From assembly GCA_003045825.1 (NCBI GenBank), contig PZPA01000005.1, positions 10,709 through 47,756 on the forward strand: DNA of 37,048 bases, read 5' to 3'. Under the pieces are notes generated by a model. It worked only from the letters and a program-made list of their open reading frames with translations. It had not been told where the DNA came from and searched no databases. Below, piece after piece: positions 9,154 to 18,203 of the stretch. The stretch is from Bacteroidota bacterium (GTDB lineage: Bacteria > Bacteroidota > Bacteroidia > Flavobacteriales > Schleiferiaceae). Every line of letters starts with the position of its first letter. Positions within the stretch are counted from its first letter, which is position 1. A program made the position numbers and the translations under genes.

Positions 9154-9923
9154 TACCGCTATTTTCCAAAGTCTACGGCGATGGTGCACCGCTAATCATC
9201 CTTCACGGATTGTTTGGCATGGGGGATAATTGGGTGACGCATGCAAAAAACTGGGCTGAAATGGGCTGGGAAGTGCACGCGGTTGACCAACGCAACCACG
9301 GCAGGTCGCCGCATCACACCGTTCATAATTACGATGTAATGGCATCGGATCTAGAGGCCTATATGGATGCAAAAGGATTGAAAACCGCTGTGATATTAGG
9401 CCACAGCATGGGTGGAAAAACGGCCATGCACTTTGCCGTGAGTCGTCCTGAACGGGTACGGGCATTAGTGGTTGTAGATATTGCACCAAAGGCTTATCCC
9501 ATTCACCATCAGGGCTATATAAATGCGATGAAGTCTGTAAATTTCGATACTGTTAAATCGCGTGGTGCAGTAGATGCGGTTCTTGCAAAAAGTGTTGAAA
9601 ATGCGGGCATTCGCCAATTCTTTATGAAGAGCTTGTATTGGGTGACTAAAGAAAAATTGGCCTTCCGATTCAATCTCGATGCCCTCGAAGATCAACTACA
9701 AGAAGTAGGCACACCTTTGGAATTTGGCTACTTTGATCGTCCCACTTTATTCATCGCAGGCGGCGCAAGCGGCTACATTGCAGCGGAAGACGAAGATGCC
9801 ATTTTAGACCATTTCCCTGCTGCGCACATCGAGACCATTGCTAATGCAGGGCACTGGGTGCATGCAGAAGCTCGAGAACCGTTCTCAGCATTGGTAGTTG
9901 ACTTCCTAGAAAATCTAGTCTAG
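9144..9923 (+). CDS. Alpha/beta fold hydrolase (YbfF-like esterase)
   Basis: [22 protein letters not shown], nucleophile elbow GHSMGG and C-terminal GHWVHAE. ORF opens at 9126; the likely ATG is 9144. Confidence 0.9.
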   Translation: MEVVPLFSKVYGDGAPLIILHGLFGMGDNWVTHAKNWAEMGWEVHAVDQRNHGRSPHHTVHNYDVMASDLEAYMDAKGLKTAVILGHSMGGKTAMHFAVSRPERVRALVVVDIAPKAYPIHHQGYINAMKSVNFDTVKSRGAVDAVLAKSVENAGIRQFFMKSLYWVTKEKLAFRFNLDALEDQLQEVGTPLEFGYFDRPTLFIAGGASGYIAAEDEDAILDHFPAAHIETIANAGHWVHAEAREPFSALVVDFLENLV

Positions 9924-10334
9924 AACGTCTTTAAGTTCAAAATGTAAGTAATGTGCAGCACCTTGACGCTGTACGAGCGCATCGGCTAGATCGGGTTTGC
10001 CTAAGAATACCCACGCTTTATTACTAAAGTCGTAGCGCTCGAGCGGTTGCGTAAACAATCCACGGTCCAATTTATCATTGCGATTGGCATCTTCATACAC
10101 CTGTACCATGAAGCGTTCAGGCAACTGCACCTCAACATACGCAGTATCAGCTGGTGATTGGATTTCCGCAAAGCCCACTGCAAGTCGTTGTTCATTGGCA
10201 TCCAATATTTCGTAGGCAATACGTGCAGGATACTGATCGGCAGCAGCGCAAGTGAAGTAGAGGCCTGGCTTTTCTTGGGCAACTACCGCGCTTGTAAAAA
10301 AGGCGAATAGCAGAAGTACGGTTCTAGTCTTCAT
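9915..10334 (-). CDS. DUF2141-type secreted protein
   Basis: Start at Met13 of the ORF (MKTRTVLLLFAFFTSAVVAQ signal peptide). The pattern VYEDANRNDKLDRGLFTQPLERYDFSN is typical of DUF2141. Confidence 0.75.
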   Translation of the reverse strand: MKTRTVLLLFAFFTSAVVAQEKPGLYFTCAAADQYPARIAYEILDANEQRLAVGFAEIQSPADTAYVEVQLPERFMVQVYEDANRNDKLDRGLFTQPLERYDFSNKAWVFLGKPDLADALVQRQGAAHYLHFELKDVLD

Positions 10335-10695
10335 ACTCGATCTTAACTCCTTTTTTAGCCAATAGCGCACCGTTTGCTTTTAGCGAATCCAAGACTTCTT
10401 CATAGATAGGTATGAAGACCGTTGGGTTGTCGCTGTAAAAGGCAAAGCTGGATTTGAATTGGTCTTCAGTGATTCCATGCTTTTCATAGACCTTCGCGTA
10501 ATAATCTTCGATACCGTTGGTATCGCCCAACATAATGGCACCGTTACGCGCACCCTCTATTACGTGAATATCAACCATGATCGGCATCATCTGCTCTGGT
10601 GTCAAAACAGTTTCAGGGATCTGAACCTCGGGAGAAGCGCACCCTATGAAAAGGATGAATAGTACGCTTGCAAAATAGTGCCCGAGTCGCATCAT
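10324..10695 (-). CDS. DUF4296-type lipoprotein
   Basis: Lipobox FIGC, then LTPEQMMPIMVDIHVIEGARN and YYAKVYEKHGITEDQFKSSFAFYSDNP, characteristic of DUF4296. Confidence 0.8.
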   Translation of the reverse strand: MMRLGHYFASVLFILFIGCASPEVQIPETVLTPEQMMPIMVDIHVIEGARNGAIMLGDTNGIEDYYAKVYEKHGITEDQFKSSFAFYSDNPTVFIPIYEEVLDSLKANGALLAKKGVKIEYED

Positions 10696-10698
10696 GTT

Positions 10699-12042
10699 TT
10701 AGTCTCTATCAAATACTAAACGCGTACCCAACACGCTATCGTCTAATTTACCCTCTTTATAGGCAAGGTGACCACCTACAAAAGTGTGCGTCACTTTGGA
10801 TTTGAACAGCGTTCCTTCAAACGGGGACCAACCACATTTGTACAAAATATTCTGCTTATTCACGTTCCAGGGCTGGTTCGGCTCAACCAATACTAAATCT
10901 GCATGGTATCCTTCGCGTAAAAAGCCCCGCTCCTCCATTCGGAACAAAATTGCCGGGTTGTGACACATCTTTTCTACCATTTTTTCGATCGTAAAGGTTC
11001 CGTCGTGCACCCGTTCCATCATCGCAGGGAGCGCGTGTTGCACCAACGGACCACCAGAAGGTGCGTTCAAATAGGCATTTGCTTTCTCATCGAGGGTGTG
11101 CGGTGCATGATCTGTTGCAATCACGTCTAAACGATCGTCCAGTAGTGCTTTCCAGAGCGCCTCTCTGTCAGCTGAAGTCTTTACTGCTGGATTCCATTTG
11201 ATGTGGCTGCCCTTTTTTGCGTACTGGCTATCATCAAACCACAAATGGTGTACACAAACCTCAGCGGTAATGCGCTTTTCTGCCAATGGCTTACGGTTGG
11301 AAAACAGCTTCGTCTCTTTTCCGGTACTGATGTGAAAAATGTGTAATCGGCTGTTGTATTTTTTCGCAAGATTTACCGCAGTCGATGAGCTCAAGTAACA
11401 AGCCTCTTCACTGCGAATGATCGGGTGCTGTGCCATGGGAATATTGTCCCCGAACTCAGCTTTTGCGCGCTCCAAATTCGCTTTGATCGTTGCTTCATCT
11501 TCACAATGCGTAATCAATTGGTGGTCCAATTGAAATATACCTTCCAAGGTCTTCTGCTCGTCTACCAGCATATTACCGGTAGATGATCCCATGAAAATTT
11601 TAATTCCAGCAACATCCCGCTTGCTAACTTTTTTCAATTCTTCGAGGTTGTCGTTCGAAGCACCCATATTGAAGCTGTAGTTCGCTAATGATACTTGCGA
11701 AGCACGAGCATATTTCTTCTCTAACTCCTCAATGGTCAAGGCTGCTGGCTTTGTGTTCGGCTGCTCCATGTAAGAGGTTATACCCCCGGCAACCGCTGCA
11801 CGAGATTCAGAATAAATATCCCCCTTATGGGTTAACCCCGGCTCTCTAAAGTGAACCTGATCATCAATGACTCCCGGCAAAAGAAATTTACCGTTCGCAT
11901 CAATGATGGTTACGTTCCCGTTTTTTGGACCAATGGACCCGTCAATTTTTGCGATTCTTCCGTTTTCCACGAGTAAATCACCTTCAAAGACTTCACCCTC
12001 ATTGACTATGCGGGCATTTTTAATGAGATACGATTTTAACAT
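10699..12042 (-). CDS. pyrC: Dihydroorotase
   Basis: LLPGVIDDQVHFREPGLTHKGDI metal-binding motif, THCEDE, ATDHAPHTLDEK. Start is likely MLKSYLIKNARIVNEG at 12042. Confidence 0.92.
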   Translation of the reverse strand: MLKSYLIKNARIVNEGEVFEGDLLVENGRIAKIDGSIGPKNGNVTIIDANGKFLLPGVIDDQVHFREPGLTHKGDIYSESRAAVAGGITSYMEQPNTKPAALTIEELEKKYARASQVSLANYSFNMGASNDNLEELKKVSKRDVAGIKIFMGSSTGNMLVDEQKTLEGIFQLDHQLITHCEDEATIKANLERAKAEFGDNIPMAQHPIIRSEEACYLSSSTAVNLAKKYNSRLHIFHISTGKETKLFSNRKPLAEKRITAEVCVHHLWFDDSQYAKKGSHIKWNPAVKTSADREALWKALLDDRLDVIATDHAPHTLDEKANAYLNAPSGGPLVQHALPAMMERVHDGTFTIEKMVEKMCHNPAILFRMEERGFLREGYHADLVLVEPNQPWNVNKQNILYKCGWSPFEGTLFKSKVTHTFVGGHLAYKEGKLDDSVLGTRLVFDRD

Positions 12043-12062
12043 TGTATTCGGTAGGGGTTTTT

Positions 12063-12785
12063 TTAAGGTTTCGTGAACCAACTCCAAATTTTCAATTTCA
12101 TCACACCAAAGATGGCTTCTTTGATGATGCCACTCGACATTTTACTAGTCCCTTCTGTACGGTCGGTAAAAATCACGGGGACCTCCTTCAAGGTGAGCCC
12201 TTTGCGCCAAGCAATGAATTTCATTTCAATCTGGAAGGCGTAGCCAACGAAGTGAATTTTTGAAAAATCAATCCCCGCTAAGGTTTCACGTTTGTAGCAT
12301 TTAAAGCCCGCCGTTGCATCCTGTATGGGCATGCCAGTGACGAATCGAACATAGACAGAAGCAAAATAACTTAACAGCACTCTGCTCATGGGCCAATTGA
12401 CCACATTTACACCCTGAACGTAACGCGAGCCAATACTCACATCAGCGCCTTCTGTACAAGCCTCAAGAAGTCTAGGTAAATCCTCTGGGTTGTGTGAAAA
12501 ATCACAATCCATCTCAAAGACATGCGAATATTCACGCGCTAGCGCCCATTTAAAACCGTGAATGTAGGCGGTACCTAAGCCCAGTTTACCCGTGCGTTCT
12601 TCCAAATGAATTCGTCCGCCGTGTACCTCCATCAAGCGACGAACAGCCGCCGCTGTTCCGTCGGGTGAGCCGTCGTCAACGACCAAGACCTCGAAGCCGC
12701 CAGGCAACGCCATAACGGTATTGAGCATCTTCTCGATATTTTCAATCTCGTTGAATGTAGGTATAATGACTAATGCGCGTAACAT
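12063..12785 (-). CDS. Polyprenol monophosphomannose synthase-like family 2 glycosyltransferase
   Basis: ALVIIPTFNEIENIEKML, VLVVDDGSPDGTAAAV, EMDCDFSHNPEDLPRLL and DATAGFKCYKRETL motifs. Confidence 0.92.
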   Translation of the reverse strand: MLRALVIIPTFNEIENIEKMLNTVMALPGGFEVLVVDDGSPDGTAAAVRRLMEVHGGRIHLEERTGKLGLGTAYIHGFKWALAREYSHVFEMDCDFSHNPEDLPRLLEACTEGADVSIGSRYVQGVNVVNWPMSRVLLSYFASVYVRFVTGMPIQDATAGFKCYKRETLAGIDFSKIHFVGYAFQIEMKFIAWRKGLTLKEVPVIFTDRTEGTSKMSSGIIKEAIFGVMKLKIWSWFTKP

Positions 12786-12789
12786 GCAG

Positions 12790-12797
12790 CAAATGTA
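12790..12797 (-). promoter_or_regulatory. Bacteroidota -7 element TACATTTG upstream of glycosyltransferase gene
   Basis: Exact TAnnTTTG on the minus strand, 4 nt before the ATG at 12785. Confidence 0.5.
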
Positions 12798-12822
12798 GGA
12801 AAGAAAGCGCTAGTTTAGTGGT

Positions 12823-13974
12823 ATGAAATTGGATGTGTATACACGAAAAATTCACTGGAAGATTGCGCTCATAGCGTTCGGGACCATCATTGGCCTCGCC
12901 TCGCTTTTTTACACCGAATCGTTCCTAAAAGAATTGCGTGCGGAAGAGGAATTAAAAATTAAGCGTTGGGCGGAAGCTGTCGAAGCCGTTTTTTTCGCCG
13001 AAGACGACGTTAACCTTAGCTTTTATACCCAAATCATCCAAGACAACAAGACCATTCCGGTCATTCTTACCGACAGCAAAGGCACCATCATCGCGCACCG
13101 CAACCTGAATACACCGGAAACGAACCCAGAAAAATACCTACTACGAAAGTTGGACGAATTTAAATCCAGTGGTAGCGTTTTAGAAAATTCATACGCAGAT
13201 GGGCAGGTCAATTTTCTCTATTACAAGGGGTCTAACCTCCTCACTAAGCTGCGCCTTTACCCGCTGATATTATTAGGTGTTATTGGGGTATACATGCTCA
13301 TCAGCTATATGGCATTTTCGAATGCAAGACGTTCCGAGCAAAACAAAGTCTGGACAGGTATGGCTAAAGAAACTGCACACCAGATTGGCACGCCACTAAG
13401 TGCATTAATGGGTTGGTTGGGTTACTTGAAAGAGCAGTATCCTAAAGAAAATGCCTTTGGAGAAATGGAAAAAGACATTGATCGGTTAACGGACATCACT
13501 GACCGATTCAGTAAGATCGGCTCCCAGCCTGAACGAACCGATAAAGATCTTGACGATACCATCGAAAAAACAATAGACTATTTGAGAAGCCGTTTGGGCA
13601 ATAAAATTACGCTGTCGCTCGACATGGACGGATCCCGAGCATCGAATCACAACCAACAATTGATCAGTTGGGTCCTAGAAAATATGATCAAGAATTCTGC
13701 TGATGCCATGGACGGTTCGGGTACAATTTCCGTTGAAAAAAGAACACAGTTTAATCGAATGATTGTACTTATAAAAGATACAGGACGCGGGATAACGCAA
13801 GCGGACCAGCGCAAAATCTTCGAACCCGGCTTCACAAGTAAAAGTCGCGGTTGGGGCCTTGGCCTGAGCCTTGCAAAACGCATTATTGAAGAATACCATG
13901 GCGGGAAATTGACCCTGGAACAAAGTATTCCCGGGGAAGGCACGACCTTTAAAATTAGCCTTCCAATCGCTTAA
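12823..13974 (+). CDS. Sensor histidine kinase
   Basis: Two TM segments flanking an extracytoplasmic region, H-box AKETAHQIGTPLSALMGWL, N-box ENMIKNSADAM, G-boxes DTGRGI and GWGLGLSLAKRII. Confidence 0.92.
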   Translation: MKLDVYTRKIHWKIALIAFGTIIGLASLFYTESFLKELRAEEELKIKRWAEAVEAVFFAEDDVNLSFYTQIIQDNKTIPVILTDSKGTIIAHRNLNTPETNPEKYLLRKLDEFKSSGSVLENSYADGQVNFLYYKGSNLLTKLRLYPLILLGVIGVYMLISYMAFSNARRSEQNKVWTGMAKETAHQIGTPLSALMGWLGYLKEQYPKENAFGEMEKDIDRLTDITDRFSKIGSQPERTDKDLDDTIEKTIDYLRSRLGNKITLSLDMDGSRASNHNQQLISWVLENMIKNSADAMDGSGTISVEKRTQFNRMIVLIKDTGRGITQADQRKIFEPGFTSKSRGWGLGLSLAKRIIEEYHGGKLTLEQSIPGEGTTFKISLPIA

Positions 13975-15113
13975 TGAACACCTCCACGCTCTATTTGCAT
14001 ATCCCCTATTGTAGGCAGGCTTGTCACTATTGCGACTTTCATTTTTCTACCCAGCGTTCAACGGAATCGGCCTTGCTAGAGGCGATGCGCAATGAAATAA
14101 CATTGCGAGCAAACCAAACGCCATGGAGCGGAACTACCTTAAGCAGTCTTTACTTTGGAGGCGGAACTCCAAGCTTTTTGGATACAGCAGAAATTGCCCG
14201 GCTCATTGCGCATGCAAAGTCCCTGTTTTCTTTTTCCTCGACCATTGAAATTACACTCGAGGCTAATCCTGACGATATCACGCCAGAGAAGTTAGAAGCC
14301 TGGCACAGCATGGGTATTACAAGATTGAGCGTAGGCCTTCAAAGTTTCGACGACCACGATTTACGTTCCATGAATAGGGCCCATAATGCCGCGCATTCCG
14401 TACAATGTCTAAAGTGGATTGCAGAGGGGCCTATCGAAAATTACAGCGTAGATTTTATGTACGGTATGCCCGGAAGTTCAGTGGAAAGCTGGAAGGACCA
14501 ATTGGACCAATTAGCCACCTATTTGCCCCCTCACCTCAGCTGCTACGCATTAACTGTTGAGGAAAAGACAGTACTACATCATCAAATAAACTCCGGTGAA
14601 ACCTCACAACCTTCTGACGAAATTATAGTCGCACAATTTGAAGCATTGCGAGCATGGGCAGGGTTACACGGCTATACGCACTACGAATTATCAAATTTCG
14701 CACTACCCAATAAACACAGCAGACACAACAGCCACTATTGGAGCGGCCGTCCCTATCTGGGGGTCGGTCCTGGCGCACATTCCTTCGATGGTGCGCAGCG
14801 CTGGTGGAACGTATCAAACAACACCTTGTATGCGCAAGGCGCAGAAGTACCCTGCGAAAAACTCACCGTCGTTGACCTCCTGAACGAGCGCCTCATGGTT
14901 CGGCTTCGTACCTCTGAAGGGTTCCGTTGGGAAACAGATGTTCCCAATACTTTAGGTGGGCCGGAATTAGAAGTGTTGCAACGAAGTGTTGCCCGCGCCA
15001 CATCCAAAGGACGCTTACAAAAAACAAGCAATGGATTTGTAATTCCTCCCGAGCAATGGATGCAGAGCGATGCCATCATAGCTGAACTATTTTTAAGCCC
15101 GCTGGATCACTAA
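13974..15113 (+). CDS. hemW: Radical SAM family heme chaperone HemW
   Basis: YIPYCRQACHYCDFHF-type CxxxCxxC motif (LHIPYCRQACHYCDFHF), LYFGGGTPSFL, and HNSHYWSGRPYLGVGPGAHSF with an HNxxYW motif. Confidence 0.93.
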   Translation: MNTSTLYLHIPYCRQACHYCDFHFSTQRSTESALLEAMRNEITLRANQTPWSGTTLSSLYFGGGTPSFLDTAEIARLIAHAKSLFSFSSTIEITLEANPDDITPEKLEAWHSMGITRLSVGLQSFDDHDLRSMNRAHNAAHSVQCLKWIAEGPIENYSVDFMYGMPGSSVESWKDQLDQLATYLPPHLSCYALTVEEKTVLHHQINSGETSQPSDEIIVAQFEALRAWAGLHGYTHYELSNFALPNKHSRHNSHYWSGRPYLGVGPGAHSFDGAQRWWNVSNNTLYAQGAEVPCEKLTVVDLLNERLMVRLRTSEGFRWETDVPNTLGGPELEVLQRSVARATSKGRLQKTSNGFVIPPEQWMQSDAIIAELFLSPLDH

Positions 15114-15195
15114 AGAGGTCATTCGTCGAAAAGAGAGTATCTTGAGTTTTAAACCAAATCCTAGCGCCCAATAAAACTGGGTGTCGTAGCAATTT

Positions 15196-15915
15196 ATGAA
15201 GCTGACTATTGATTTTTCTAAGCCCGTTGCAGATTTAAGCCTAGCCGTAAGCGACGTCGCACGTGCGTGGTATATAGATGCCCCTAAATTCTCACCTGTA
15301 GTATTGGGGGATTGGAAAGGAAGTGTCGCACAAGGTGGAAGTGTCAATTTTTTCAATGTAGAATTTAACCCTCATGCTCACGGTACGCATACAGAAACCG
15401 CTGGGCATATCACAAAGAAGCGCCACAGTATTAACAAGCATTTCCGCGATTTCATGACAAAGTCACTCGTGCTCACTCTGCCTGTAAAAGGCGGTAGAGT
15501 GCATGTCGCAGACTTTCATGCTGTTTGGAAAAAGGCCGAGGAAAAAGGCTGGGTTTTCGCTGCACGATCGATTGTTTTGCGCACAAATACAGCGGAAAAT
15601 CCAACAGAAAAATTGTTCAGTGGGACGAACTGGCCTTTCCTTGAAGCTGAAATTGGCCTGTTTCTCCGCGAGGAAGGCATCGATCACTTAATCATCGATC
15701 AGCCCAGTGTAGATAAAGAGGAAGACGGCGGTGCCTTAGCCTGTCACCATGCTTTCTGGGGACCAAATCCTGAAGAGAGCCTTCACCGCACTATTACGGA
15801 GTTGGCATATGTGCCACCGACCGTGGCCGATGGTCCGTATGCATTATTGCTTCAGGTAGCGCCGATAGAAAATGATGCTGCACCGTCTCGACCACTACTT
15901 TATACTTTAGCCTAA
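15196..15915 (+). CDS. Cyclase family protein (kynurenine formamidase/isatin hydrolase-like superfamily)
   Basis: HAHGTHTETAGHI region, IDQPSVDKEEDGGALACHHAFWG and overall length fit the cyclase family (PF04199-type). Confidence 0.8.
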   Translation: MKLTIDFSKPVADLSLAVSDVARAWYIDAPKFSPVVLGDWKGSVAQGGSVNFFNVEFNPHAHGTHTETAGHITKKRHSINKHFRDFMTKSLVLTLPVKGGRVHVADFHAVWKKAEEKGWVFAARSIVLRTNTAENPTEKLFSGTNWPFLEAEIGLFLREEGIDHLIIDQPSVDKEEDGGALACHHAFWGPNPEESLHRTITELAYVPPTVADGPYALLLQVAPIENDAAPSRPLLYTLA

Positions 15916-18191
15916 CCTTTTTTTACTTTTCTGTTTCTTGCATCAACTGCAGCAAGGGTAGCCATATTCACAATCTCACGAACTGAAGCGCCCAATTGCA
16001 GTACATGCGCACTGCTCTTTGTTCCGATCAACATAGGACCTATGGCCTCAGCGGCACCAAAACTTTGAAGCATTTTATAGGTAATATTTCCTGCCGCAAG
16101 GTTAGGGAAGATGAATACGTTTGCTTGGTGACCCACAAGGTCGGAAAATGGAAAACTCTCCTTCAATAGTTCCGGCTCCAAAGCAAAATTCGCCTGCATT
16201 TCACCATCAACGATCAAATCAGGGTGCTCCTTGCGAAGGATTGAACTGGCTTGTGCCATTTTACGCGCATCAGGACCATTAGACGAACCAAAGTTAGAGT
16301 AACTCAAAAGAGCCACTTTAGGGGTAATGTTCGTTCTTTTAACCGTATCCGCCACGTTCAATACCATCTGCACCAAATCCTCAACGGTCGGGTCTAGATT
16401 AATGGTGGTATCTGCGAAGAACATTGGTCCTCTTTTACTCAGTAGGATATACATACCAGCTGCCTTTCGCATGCCCTCCTCCATTCCGATAATGCGAAGA
16501 ATTGGACGAAGCGCTGTTGGATATTTAACCGTCAAACCACTGATTAATGCGTCCGCAGCACCATCCCGCAGCATCATATTTCCATAATACTCCCGCGATT
16601 TTATTTTCGAGCGGCATTCACCCATGGTCCAGCCTCTGCGCTTTCTGAATTCGTACATCTGTGCGGCATATTCCTCACGGCCTGCGCTATCTGTAGTCAC
16701 ATCGATAAACTCTGCTTCCTGAAGTTCAAGCTGGTATTCTTCGATAATTGCGGCCATTTTTTCTTTTGATCCCAAAAGAATCGGCTTCGCAACACCATTG
16801 TTGATGAGGATTTCTGCGGCCTTTAGAATCCGGTAATTGTCCCCTTCGGTGAAGACGATACGCTGCGGATGCCTACGTGCGTTTTCATTTAATAAACGGA
16901 TAAACTTATCATCGCGTCCTAACCGGTCGCTCAATTCACGTTGATACGCCTTCCAATTCGTAATAGGTGCCTTTGCAACGCCACTTTCCATTGCCGCTCG
17001 AGCCACTGCTGGGGCGACGGTCGTGATTAAACGAGGATCGAAAGGCTTTGGAATTATGTAGGTGTTGCCAAAAGTCAGATTACTCTCCGCATAAGCAAGA
17101 TTAACTATCTCCGGTACAGGTTCTTTGGCCAATTCAGCAATGGCGCGTACTGCCGCAAGCTTCATTTCCTCATTAATTTTTGTCGCTCGAACATCTAATG
17201 CGCCACGGAAGATAAACGGGAAGCCCAGTACATTATTCACTTGGTTAGGATTATCACTACGTCCGGTAGCCATTATAATATCCTGACGAGCCTCCAATGC
17301 ATCTTCGTAAGTAATTTCTGGATCTGGGTTCGCTAAAGCAAAAACGATCGGGTTCGGTGCCATACTTTTTACCATGGCTTTCGAAACAACCCCACCCTTT
17401 GAAAGACCTACGAATACATCCGCACCTTTCATTAATTCTGCAAGTTCTGCTTCTTTATGGTTTTTTGCGAAAATCTCCTTTTCAGGTGTCAACTCACCTC
17501 TAGAGGTGATAATGAGTCCCTTAGAATCGCACATGAACAGATTTTCCGACTTCACGCCCAAGGCTAAATACAACTTCGCACACGATATTGCTGAAGCGCC
17601 CGCACCATTAAAGACCACCTTGATTTTATCGATCGTCTTATTAGAAATCTCCAAAGCATTCAACAGTGCTGCCGCGGTAATTATGGCCGTTCCATGCTGG
17701 TCATCATGCATGATAGGAATATCCAATTCCTCCTTAAGACGCTGCTCGATGTAAAAACAATCGGGCGCCTTAATATCCTCAAGGTTAATACCTCCGAAAG
17801 TAGGTGCAACTGCTTTTACTGTTTCAATGAATTTATCAGGGTCCTTCGCATCCAACTCTAAGTCAAAAACATCAATGTCTGCAAAAATCTTGAAGAGTAC
17901 TCCTTTTCCCTCCATAACAGGCTTAGAAGCCTCAGGGCCAATGTCGCCTAACCCTAAAACGGCGGTACCGTTCGTGATTACAGCTACTAAATTTCCTTTT
18001 GCCGTGTATTTGTAAACATCCTCAGGGTTTGCCGCAATTTCCAAACACGGATCTGCAACACCCGGTGAATACGCTATACTTAGGTCTCTTTGGGAATTAG
18101 ACGGTTTCGTTGGAACTACCTCAATCTTACCCGGTTTGGGCATCTGGTGGTAGTGAAGGCTGTCCTTCTTTTTAATTGGTCGCTGACTCAT
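15912..18191 (-). CDS. maeB: NADP-dependent malic enzyme (MaeB type with C-terminal phosphotransacetylase-like domain)
   Basis: SIAYSPGVADPCLEI, GLGDIGPEASKPVMEGKGVLFK, DDQHGTA, and a C-terminal PTA-like segment (RIVFTEGDNYRILKAAEIL ... ANVFIFPNLAAGNITYKMLQ). Confidence 0.95.
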   Translation of the reverse strand: MSQRPIKKKDSLHYHQMPKPGKIEVVPTKPSNSQRDLSIAYSPGVADPCLEIAANPEDVYKYTAKGNLVAVITNGTAVLGLGDIGPEASKPVMEGKGVLFKIFADIDVFDLELDAKDPDKFIETVKAVAPTFGGINLEDIKAPDCFYIEQRLKEELDIPIMHDDQHGTAIITAAALLNALEISNKTIDKIKVVFNGAGASAISCAKLYLALGVKSENLFMCDSKGLIITSRGELTPEKEIFAKNHKEAELAELMKGADVFVGLSKGGVVSKAMVKSMAPNPIVFALANPDPEITYEDALEARQDIIMATGRSDNPNQVNNVLGFPFIFRGALDVRATKINEEMKLAAVRAIAELAKEPVPEIVNLAYAESNLTFGNTYIIPKPFDPRLITTVAPAVARAAMESGVAKAPITNWKAYQRELSDRLGRDDKFIRLLNENARRHPQRIVFTEGDNYRILKAAEILINNGVAKPILLGSKEKMAAIIEEYQLELQEAEFIDVTTDSAGREEYAAQMYEFRKRRGWTMGECRSKIKSREYYGNMMLRDGAADALISGLTVKYPTALRPILRIIGMEEGMRKAAGMYILLSKRGPMFFADTTINLDPTVEDLVQMVLNVADTVKRTNITPKVALLSYSNFGSSNGPDARKMAQASSILRKEHPDLIVDGEMQANFALEPELLKESFPFSDLVGHQANVFIFPNLAAGNITYKMLQSFGAAEAIGPMLIGTKSSAHVLQLGASVREIVNMATLAAVDARNRKVKKG

Positions 18192-18203
18192 AATGAGTGA
18201 AAA

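Noticed and set aside
17374-17754. 126-aa plus-strand ORF opposite maeB
   Set aside because: Fully antisense to a conserved malic enzyme; no motif.
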